Shown here: one piece after another, positions 29,550 through 35,711 of the stretch
Layout: every line of letters begins with the position of its first letter
Numbering within the stretch: the first letter of the stretch is position 1
Assembly: GCA_009781085.1 (NCBI GenBank)
Contig: WQYV01000017.1
Span: 1-35,711 of the forward strand
Direction: 5' to 3'
DNA length: 35,711 bases
DNA from: Betaproteobacteria bacterium
GTDB lineage: Bacteria; Pseudomonadota; Gammaproteobacteria; Burkholderiales; Rhodocyclaceae
The notes under the pieces: model-generated
The model's database searches: none
The model's input: the letters and a program-made list of their open reading frames with translations, nothing else
Told to the model about the DNA's origin: nothing
Made by a program: the position numbers and the translations under genes

Positions 29550-32252
29550 TCAGGCCAGCGCCTTGTCAACCACCTCCGCCACCCCGTTGGAAAGCCCCGG
29601 TTGTGCCCTCACCCGTTCGAGTTGCGTGCGGATACTTGTCTGCAAGTTCGGGGTGTAGCGCCGCCAGTTTTCCAGCGCACGCGCTACCCGCGCCGCGATT
29701 TGCGGATTGCGTGCATCGAGCGCGCAGACCTGATCAGCCCAAAAAACGTGTCCGTTGCCGTCCCCGGCATGGAATTCACCAGGATTGCCACGGAAGAAAG
29801 CACCCAGTAAGGCATAGATTTTGTTGGGGTTCGACAGGTTGAAGGCCGGATCTTGCATTAGAGTACGCACTCTGTCGAGTGTCGGGCGAGCGCACTCGTT
29901 CCAGCGCCAAATTCCGGCCTGAAGGGCAAACCACTTGTCGAGCGCCAGGTTTTGCCCGTCGAATCGCCTGCGGAAGGTATCGAGCGCGGCATTACGCGCC
30001 GCCTCGTCAGTGCTCGTCATCAGCGCGCCGAGCGCACCCATGTACTCTGTCATGTTGTCGGCAGCAGCAAAGCGCGCAAGGGCAAGCGGTACACCACGGG
30101 TATCCCCTCCGGCGACGAGATAGCGTAACGTCAGGTTAGCCAGCGCACGCCGTCCAGCATCCAGCGGGTGATAACGGTAAGGCTCTGTTACCCACAGGGT
30201 ACGAGTCAATTCATGGCAGTTTTCAGCCAGCACGGAACCGAGTTCGCGCGTCACATGAATGAACGCCGCACGCAGGGCAATTGGGTCAGCGGGGCTCATG
30301 CGTTCAAGCAGGTAGCCTTCTGACGGCAGGGTGAGTGCTTCGGCACGAAAAGCTGGGTCGAGCCGTTCATCGATGAGCAGTGCACGGAAAGCGTCGACCC
30401 AGGCCGCCGGTGTTTTCCGATAGGGATCGGCAACCCGTGCAAGGATTAGCTGCTCGCTATAGCGCTGTGCGGCATCCCAACGGTTGAATGGGTCGGAATC
30501 GTTGGCCATGAGAAAGGCCAACCGAGTTTCGTCTTCTTCCTGTTCGAGAATGACCGGGGCGGAAAAACCGCGCAGAACCGAGGGCACGGGCTCGACTTCG
30601 ACCCCAGTGAAGCGGAAGGTTTTTTCAGCCTTGTCGAGCGTCAACACCTTGGTGAACGCCGCTTCGCCATCGCCCTGTTCACCTTCGAGGCACAGCGGCA
30701 AATCACGGCCATCAGGGGCAATCAACCCTACCGCCACGGGGATGACCAACGGCAACGGTTTTCCAGGCTGTTTTGGGAACGGGACGCGCTGTGAAAGCGT
30801 GAGGGCATAGCTGGCATTGGTAGCATCCCACCAACCCTGCACCTTCAACCGGGGCGTGCCAGCCCGGGCGTACCAACGCATAAAGGCGGTCAGGTCGGTT
30901 TCGTTGGCATCGCTCATGGCGGCAACGAAATCGTCGCAGGTTACTGCTTGCCCATCGTGGCGGCGGAAATAGAGATTCATCCCCGTGCGGAAACCTTCCG
31001 GTCCGAGCAAAGTTTTGAGCATACGGACAACTTCGGCTCCTTTTTCGTACACGGTAGCAGTATAAAAATTGTCGATTTCCCGGTAGCTGTCAGGCCGGAT
31101 CGGGTGCGCCATCGAGCCGTTGTCTTCTGGAAACTGCGCCGCACGCAGCCTTTTGACATCATCGATGCGCTTGACGGCTCTAGCCGAGGCCGCGCCTTTT
31201 TTCCCCGCTGCGCGGGCAAGCATGTCGGCGGAAAATTCCTGGTCGCGGAAAACCGTAAGCCCTTCCTTAAGGGTAAGCTGGAACCAGTCGCGGCAGGTCA
31301 CGCGGTTGCCCGTCCAGTTGTGGAAGTATTCATGAGCCACCACGCTTTCCACGTCTGCGTAGTCGGCATCAGATGCCGTCCTGGGGCGGGCGAGCACGTA
31401 TTTTGCGTTGAAGATGTTCAGCCCCTTGTTTTCCATCGCCCCCATGTTGAAATCGGACACGGCAACGATCATGAAACGGTCGAGGTCGAGTTCCAGCCCG
31501 AAATGTTCCTCGTCCCAACGCATGGCATTGATGAGCGATGCCATCGCGTGCCCGGCGCAGCCGAGATCGTTTTCTTCCACCCAGACTTGGAGCAACACTT
31601 GCCGCCCGGAAGCGGTTTTTTCCACGCATTCCAGCGCGGACAGCTTCGCCGCCACCAGTGCGAAAAGGTAGGACGGTTTCGGAAACGGGTCTTCCCATCG
31701 CGCAAAATGCCAGCCATTGGGTAAATCGCCGACTTCAACCAAATTACCGTTGGACAGTAGCACCGGACAACGCTTGCGCTCGGCTTCGATAATCACGGTA
31801 TAACGCGCCATCACATCAGGCCGGTCTGGGAAATAAGTGATCCGGCGGAAACCTTCGGCTTCGCATTGGGTGAAAAACCCGCCGTTGGACATGTACAACC
31901 CGGAGAGCGCAGTATTGGCCCCGGGCCTGATCTGGGTGATTGCCTCCACCGTCACCCTGGCATTGTCCTGGTTTGAACCAAGGTTGAATTCCAGCATGCC
32001 GCTGCTAACCTTGTGAGGAACCGCTAGTTGCCCGTCAACTTTCATCGAAAGGCATTCGAGTTCCTCTCCCCACAGCCGCAAAGGACCGTTCTCCGCCCCC
32101 AGGTTACGCACGCACACCATGCGATTAGTGACAATGGTCGCAGCCGGGTCGAGCCGGAAATGCAACTCGACGCGCTCGACTGTCCAAGCCAATGGGCGAT
32201 AATCGGCACGATGGATCGTTAGAGGGGTTTTCTTTTCCGCTTTTTTGCTCAT
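29550..32252 (-). CDS. pepN: Aminopeptidase N (M1 family)
   Basis: A 900-residue zinc aminopeptidase that degrades cytoplasmic peptides. ATG at 32252 (MSKKAEKKTPLTIHRADYRP); the track's 32267 start adds five residues. GAMENKGLNIFN is the exopeptidase signature, and the zinc site is VVAHEYFHNWTGNRVTCRDW with the distal Glu in KEGLTVFRDQEFS. The DUF3458-type Ig-like and C-terminal domains are present (residues about 450-900), matching E. coli PepN in length. It is divergent from the EF-G-like gene and may be co-transcribed with radA. Confidence 0.96.
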   Translation of the reverse strand: MSKKAEKKTPLTIHRADYRPLAWTVERVELHFRLDPAATIVTNRMVCVRNLGAENGPLRLWGEELECLSMKVDGQLAVPHKVSSGMLEFNLGSNQDNARVTVEAITQIRPGANTALSGLYMSNGGFFTQCEAEGFRRITYFPDRPDVMARYTVIIEAERKRCPVLLSNGNLVEVGDLPNGWHFARWEDPFPKPSYLFALVAAKLSALECVEKTASGRQVLLQVWVEENDLGCAGHAMASLINAMRWDEEHFGLELDLDRFMIVAVSDFNMGAMENKGLNIFNAKYVLARPRTASDADYADVESVVAHEYFHNWTGNRVTCRDWFQLTLKEGLTVFRDQEFSADMLARAAGKKGAASARAVKRIDDVKRLRAAQFPEDNGSMAHPIRPDSYREIDNFYTATVYEKGAEVVRMLKTLLGPEGFRTGMNLYFRRHDGQAVTCDDFVAAMSDANETDLTAFMRWYARAGTPRLKVQGWWDATNASYALTLSQRVPFPKQPGKPLPLVIPVAVGLIAPDGRDLPLCLEGEQGDGEAAFTKVLTLDKAEKTFRFTGVEVEPVPSVLRGFSAPVILEQEEDETRLAFLMANDSDPFNRWDAAQRYSEQLILARVADPYRKTPAAWVDAFRALLIDERLDPAFRAEALTLPSEGYLLERMSPADPIALRAAFIHVTRELGSVLAENCHELTRTLWVTEPYRYHPLDAGRRALANLTLRYLVAGGDTRGVPLALARFAAADNMTEYMGALGALMTSTDEAARNAALDTFRRRFDGQNLALDKWFALQAGIWRWNECARPTLDRVRTLMQDPAFNLSNPNKIYALLGAFFRGNPGEFHAGDGNGHVFWADQVCALDARNPQIAARVARALENWRRYTPNLQTSIRTQLERVRAQPGLSNGVAEVVDKALA

Positions 32253-32399
32253 GAAACCGCCCACCACAACAGTACAAAAGTGTGTAGTGTAATTGCCATA
32301 AACGCCCGGATAGCAGAAACTTCCTTCATTTCGTATCAGATCCCGTCATTGGCCTCATCGCAACTTCATCATCAACAATATCCTGAGGGAGAATGCAAT

Positions 32400-34382
32400 A
32401 TGACACCCAGTTCAGTCCACGACATCCGCAACCTGTGCCTCCTTGGGCAAACCGGCAGCGGCAAAACAACCTTGATTCGGGCGTTGCTTGCCACTGCCGG
32501 GGTCGACGATGGCGGTAACGGCGCGCCCACCGGCCAGTCGCTCACGTCCTCGTTGTCGCACCTGGAATGGGCGAACCACTGGATCAACCTGCTCGACACA
32601 CCGGGATTGTCCGATTTGGCCGGACGGGCGTTATCCGCGCTGTCGGCAGCGGAAACTGCAGCCATCGTCATCAACGCCGCGGCCGGGCTCGAAAATAGCG
32701 TGCGCCGGATGATGACGGCAGCGCAGGGTAAATGCCGGATGCTCATTATCAACAAGATCGATGTAGGCGGCGACTTTGGTGCCCTGATGGAAGCCATCAC
32801 TTCCTCCTTTGGCCGCGAATGCCTACCGCTCAACCTGCCCACACCGGACGGCAGCGGCGTGGTCGACTGCTTTTTTGACCCCAAGGCGGACGCCAGCACC
32901 GCCTTCTCCAGTGTAAATGCCGCGCACGAAGCCATCATCGACCAGGTTATTGAACTTGATGAAGACCTCATGGCACGCTACCTCGAACAGGGCGAAGCGC
33001 TCGACCCTGACCAACTCCACGCCCCGTTTGAAGCTGCCCTGCGCGACGCCCACCTGATTCCTGTCTGCTTCGTTTCCGCCCAGACCGGCGTGGGCGTGCG
33101 CGAACTGCTCGACATTCTTGGCAAACTCATGCCCGACCCCACCGAGGCCAACCCGGCACCATTCCTTAAGGGTTCGGAAATGGTAGAAGTCCTGCCCGAT
33201 CCAGATCGCCATACGATTGCCCATGTATTCCAGATAAGTAATGACCCCTACCGGGGCAAGATTGCCTTGTTCCGCATACACCAGGGCACGGTTTCGCCGG
33301 GCAGCTCGCTTTTCGTCGGCGATGGGCGCAAACCTTTCAAAGTAGCCCACCTCCTGCGCATGCAAGGGCAAAACACCTCAGAGACGAAGCTTGCCGTCCC
33401 GGGAGATCTTTGCGCCGTTTCCCGGATCGACGAACTGCACCACGACGCCGTGCTGCATGATTCTCATGACGAAGATTATTACCATCTGGTTCCGCCCGCC
33501 TATCCGCAGCCCGTTTACGGCCTGGCACTCATTCCCCGCAAGACTGCCGACGAGCAGCGCCTGGGTGAAGCCCTCTCCCGCCTGGCCGACGAAGACCCTT
33601 GCCTGGAAATTGACTACGACACACGCAGCCGCCGCACCGTCGTGCGCGGCCTCGGCGAACAGCACCTGAAAATCATCCTCGGTGAGCTTTCCTCGCGCTG
33701 GAACCTCGAACTCGACACCGCACCGCCAGCCATTGCCTACCGCGAAACCATCACCGCCATCGCCGAAGCACGCTATCGCCACAAAAAACAAAGTGGGGGG
33801 GCGGGTCAGTTCGGCGAGGTTGCCCTGCGCGTTGAGCCCCTGCCGCGCGGCGAGGGTCTCCAGTTCGGCGACGAGGTCAAAGGCGGAACCATCCCTGCAC
33901 AATACATGCCGGCAGTCGAAAAAGGCGTGCGGATGGCCGTAGCCGATGGCGCGCTGGCCGGTTATCCGATCCACGACCTGCGCGTAGTCATCACTGATGG
34001 CAAGCATCACCCCGTCGACTCCAACGAAATCTCTTTCGTCACCGCCGGGCGCCATGCCTTGATCGATGCCGTGCTAGCCGCACGGCCCCAAATCCTCGAA
34101 CCCATTGTCGAAGTTCAAGTTCGGGTGGCGGATGACTACTTCGGTAACGTCAGCGCTGAACTCTCCGGCCGCCGCGGCCGTGTCACCGGCACGGACAGCC
34201 CCGCGCCCGGCTGGACGCTGATCTCTGCCTCCGTGCCGATGGCCGACATGGATGGCTTTGAAGCGCGGCTGAAATCGCTTTGCGCGGGCGAAAGCGAATT
34301 CGCCACCACAGCAGGCGGTTATGAGGCAGTCGCGGGTGATGTGCAGGTTAGATTGGTGAACGAGCACAATAATCGGGGGTAA
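32400..34382 (+). CDS. Elongation factor G paralogue with reduced G domain (EF-G-like)
   Basis: A 660-residue GTPase-like protein from the ATG at 32400 (GAGGGAG upstream). P-loop GQTGSGKT, DTPGLSDLAG for G3 and IINKIDV for G4 are present, but the switch I segment of canonical EF-G is essentially absent and the catalytic histidine of DTPGH is replaced by Leu. EF-G domains follow: domain II (PYRGKIALFRIHQGTVSPG), domain IV (KKQSGGAGQFGEVALRVEPL, YMPAVEKGVRMA) and domain V (ILEPIVEVQVRVADDYFGNV, RRGRVTGTDS). This resembles the EF-G-II type of paralogue; it is unlikely to be the housekeeping FusA. Divergent from pepN, single gene. Confidence 0.9.
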   Translation: MTPSSVHDIRNLCLLGQTGSGKTTLIRALLATAGVDDGGNGAPTGQSLTSSLSHLEWANHWINLLDTPGLSDLAGRALSALSAAETAAIVINAAAGLENSVRRMMTAAQGKCRMLIINKIDVGGDFGALMEAITSSFGRECLPLNLPTPDGSGVVDCFFDPKADASTAFSSVNAAHEAIIDQVIELDEDLMARYLEQGEALDPDQLHAPFEAALRDAHLIPVCFVSAQTGVGVRELLDILGKLMPDPTEANPAPFLKGSEMVEVLPDPDRHTIAHVFQISNDPYRGKIALFRIHQGTVSPGSSLFVGDGRKPFKVAHLLRMQGQNTSETKLAVPGDLCAVSRIDELHHDAVLHDSHDEDYYHLVPPAYPQPVYGLALIPRKTADEQRLGEALSRLADEDPCLEIDYDTRSRRTVVRGLGEQHLKIILGELSSRWNLELDTAPPAIAYRETITAIAEARYRHKKQSGGAGQFGEVALRVEPLPRGEGLQFGDEVKGGTIPAQYMPAVEKGVRMAVADGALAGYPIHDLRVVITDGKHHPVDSNEISFVTAGRHALIDAVLAARPQILEPIVEVQVRVADDYFGNVSAELSGRRGRVTGTDSPAPGWTLISASVPMADMDGFEARLKSLCAGESEFATTAGGYEAVAGDVQVRLVNEHNNRG

Positions 34383-34396
34383 TAGAGAGAAATATG

Positions 34397-34419
34397 GGGG
34401 CGAAAATTTTTCGCCCCCC
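34397..34419 (+). terminator. Hairpin after the EF-G-like gene
   Basis: GGGGGCGAAAA (34397-34407) and TTTTCGCCCCC (34409-34419) are perfect inverted arms 14 bases after the stop. The T-run lies inside the hairpin rather than after it, so termination efficiency is uncertain. Confidence 0.6.
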
Positions 34420-34628
34420 CATCAATATCATCAAGTTTGCGCAGGTAGGGTAGAGCGGAGCGTAGCGGCTAGTTCAGACGAACAACAGGCACGCCAGGCT
34501 ATATATGACAAGAACCTCCATCAACCTTCTGACAGTCGGGCAGAACAAGATAGAACGCTTGACCGCTCCAACCTTTATGGGCCGGGACTGCCCCAACCGT
34601 AGAGCGCATCAAGGATGGTCGGATCGAT
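34420..34628. other. Unassigned gap at the edge of a decayed mobile element
   Basis: I recognise nothing in this stretch. The 60-codon ORF at 34505-34687 has no ribosome binding site and no known motif. It separates core genes from the mobile-element remnants and could contain an attachment-site scar. Confidence 0.4.
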
Positions 34629-34820
34629 CTACCTTGCGAGTTGCAACCAGAAGTCCACGAAGAAGAGCGCGAACTGCACGTAACTGATGGTCATTGGCGC
34701 CTTCAGATCGTACATGCCTGCCAAGAGCAAGAGCGGGGGGCAGATCACCAATGCCATTTTCAAAAAGGACAGAATCATCGGTAGGGCTTGGCGCAACACG
34801 TCCATCGTCGGGAAATAGGC
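34629..34820 (-). pseudogene. Conjugative-element TraG N-terminal remnant
   Basis: The minus strand reads YFPTMDVLRQALPMILSFLK, MALVICPPLLLLAGMYDLK and ISYVQFALFFVDFWLQLAR, then a stop at 34629. This resembles a membrane region near the N-terminus of TraG-type proteins of integrative conjugative elements. It is preceded, in shifted frames, by fragments of two other ICE genes. Only about 65 residues remain. Confidence 0.5.
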
Positions 34821-34985
34821 GAGTGTACCTCCCAGGGGTTTTCGCCGGTGACGGCATAGCTTGATACGACGGCATCGGGTACGTAGTGGCGGTACTTCGT
34901 CGAGGTGCGTATCTCGCACTCGTATAAGTGCAGTAGAGCCAGAAACAGATACCGACGACGCGCCAGTCGAGGCAATCGACGGAGA
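34820..34985 (-). pseudogene. TIGR03756-like conjugative-element protein, frameshifted remnant
   Basis: Two adjacent minus-strand frames give successive pieces: CLDWRVVGICFWLYCTYTS, then CEIRTSTKYRHYVPDAVVSS and YAVTGENPWEV. Joined with a one-base shift they resemble the start of the TIGR03756 ICE protein ('CxxWxxxGxCFWLxCxxxxCxxxTSxKxxHYxPDxVVSxY'). The track shows them as parts of 34609-35307 and 34775-34975. Confidence 0.5.
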
Positions 34986-34989
34986 GGGT

Positions 34990-35140
34990 CGATTCAATGA
35001 TCTGATCCGTTCGATTGCAGCCGCCCCACTGGCATCCGGCGGCAAACCTTCGGACAAGACAGCTTCGATTTGCTTCGGCGCATCGAGCGCGACCACGCGC
35101 GCACCGTCCGTCGAAGAGTCCGTGAAATAACGACCGTGCT
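34990..35140 (-). pseudogene. TIGR03757/DUF1525-like conjugative-element remnant
   Basis: The minus strand reads RYFTDSSTDGARVVALDAPK and QIEAVLSEGLPPDASGAAAI, resembling the DUF1525 pattern 'VFTDS....V..LDAP..IEA.LS..LP.D...AA'. In ICEs this gene precedes the TIGR03756 gene, the same order as here. Frame continuity is lost on both sides. Confidence 0.45.
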
Positions 35141-35423
35141 TGTTTTACAGGTTTTGAAGCCAATATGGGCCATAAAGACAGAAACAGCTTCCCGGCTCCG
35201 GGAGCGCATCGAACGGATACTTTCTTGGGCCACAATACATGGCTATCGCGATGGCGAGAACCCGGCAAGGTGGGATGGGCACCTGTAAGAGATATTGCCA
35301 AAACCATCTCGGGTCAAGCATATCCGCCACCACCCAGCGATCCCTTATCAGGAAATTGGCGGGTTTTTCAAATTGCTGAACACCGAGAAAAGCATCGTGG
35401 CAAGGGCTCTTGAATTCACGATC
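35127..35423 (+). pseudogene. Tyrosine integrase (P4-type), internal fragment with a stop
   Basis: The plus strand reads VLVLQVLKPIWAIKTETASR, RLRERIERILSWATIHGYR and GENPARWDGHL, then TAA (35286-35288), and continues in the same frame EILPKPSRVKHIRHHPAIPY, QEIGGFFKLLN and ARALEFTI. This is the core-binding domain and start of the catalytic domain of P4-type phage/ICE integrases; the TAA replaces a residue after GHL. Both ends are missing: the left joins the ICE remnants and the right joins an IS3-family end. The track splits it into two ORFs. Confidence 0.78.
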
Positions 35424-35463
35424 GGGGAAGCGGACAAAGACTTGGACTACCTGGAGGTAGTTC

Positions 35464-35576
35464 ATGTACTCATACGAAGAACGCATTCGAGCGGTTCGAC
35501 CCTACATCAAACTGGGAAAGCGCATCGCGGCGACCATCCGGCAGTTGGGTTATCCGACAAAGAACTCTCTTAGGAC
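35464..35576 (+). pseudogene. IS3-family transposase orfA, truncated by another insertion
   Basis: GGAGGT at 35452 precedes an ATG at 35464 encoding MYSYEERIRAVRPYIKLGKR then IAATIRQLGYPTKNSL, the standard start of a large group of IS3-family OrfA proteins. The similarity stops at about 35576, exactly where an IS5-family end begins. The upstream end of the element lies between 35424 and 35460. Confidence 0.75.
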
Positions 35577-35711
35577 CTGTTCACGATTTTTTCATGATCA
35601 GGGCAAGGAAAGCGAAATGGATGAACTGCAAGCTGGAGTTGAGCAACCTCTCGCAGTTTTTCCAAAGCCTGCGGCACTTTTCCAGCCAGGCAAAGGAGCG
35701 TTCGACGACCC
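35577..35711 (-). mobile_element. IS5-family insertion element (IS427/IS1031-like), right end, runs off the window
   Basis: The minus strand encodes VVERSFAWLEKCRRLWKNCE, RLLNSSLQFIHFAFLALIMK and KS before TGA (stop at 35581-35583). This is the C-terminal end of an IS5-family DDE transposase, including the catalytic Glu in VVERSF with the Lys seven residues later. AGGACCTGTTCACG next to the stop resembles the terminal repeat of this group. The element has inserted into the IS3-family orfA. The rest of the element lies beyond the window, so its integrity is unknown. Confidence 0.75.

Noticed and set aside
34505-34687. 60-codon ORF in the gap before the ICE remnants
   Set aside because: No ribosome binding site or family signature, and it overlaps the TraG-like remnant.
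1-35711. CRISPR arrays, tRNA or rRNA genes, toxin-antitoxin or known anti-phage systems
   Set aside because: I looked for direct-repeat arrays, tRNA-like cloverleafs and typical defence motifs and saw none.

Overview
The window looks like a chromosomal segment of a moderately G+C-rich betaproteobacterium. The evidence is the order polA / LOG-family gene / DUF2782 / thrB of the aminoglycoside-phosphotransferase type / BPSS1780-type membrane protein, the rsfS-rlmH-maf block, and the sequences of PepN and RadA. I cannot name a genus from sequence alone.

Layout. 1-3249: divergent polA (partial), then a LOG-family nucleotide hydrolase, a DUF2782 protein, homoserine kinase and a membrane protein. 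3375-10820: one compact, mostly overlapping eight-gene cluster (two RDD proteins, SpoIIM-like, membrane protein, DUF4129, DUF4350, MoxR AAA+ ATPase, DUF58), probably a MoxR chaperone/envelope system. 10884-12376: rsfS, rlmH and maf housekeeping genes. 12437-16350: a magnesium-responsive locus, with an M-box-like riboswitch, an intrinsic terminator, a previously unannotated 40-codon leader ORF beginning Met-Asp-Pro-Asp (like enterobacterial MgtL), a second perfect terminator with a candidate competing antiterminator, then MgtC and the P-type ATPase MgtA. This tandem control region is the most interesting thing in the window. The mgtC-mgtA pair is visibly more A+T rich than its surroundings and may be acquired.

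16440-20770: an alpha carbonic anhydrase, an MFS exporter and an aldo/keto reductase, bracketed by two fragments of IS5-type transposase and two related palindromes. 20826-24060: a sulfane-sulfur module made of a BigR/SqrR-like ArsR repressor with the two diagnostic cysteines, two YeeE/YedE transporter halves, a CoA-disulfide-reductase fused to rhodanese, and a divergent DUF2892 protein. 24101-27310: a CinA-like protein, a TAXI-type solute-binding protein interrupted by one in-frame TGA, and a scrapyard of truncated genes (transposase start, SPFH protein start, NAD-kinase-like C-terminus). 27460-34382: a methyltransferase-like membrane protein, radA, pepN, and a divergent EF-G paralogue with a reduced G domain. 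34400-35711: decayed conjugative-element genes, a broken tyrosine integrase, and an IS3-family orfA cut by an IS5-family element that runs off the window.

No tRNA, rRNA, CRISPR array or intact prophage was seen. All family assignments come from motif recognition by eye; no database search was run.
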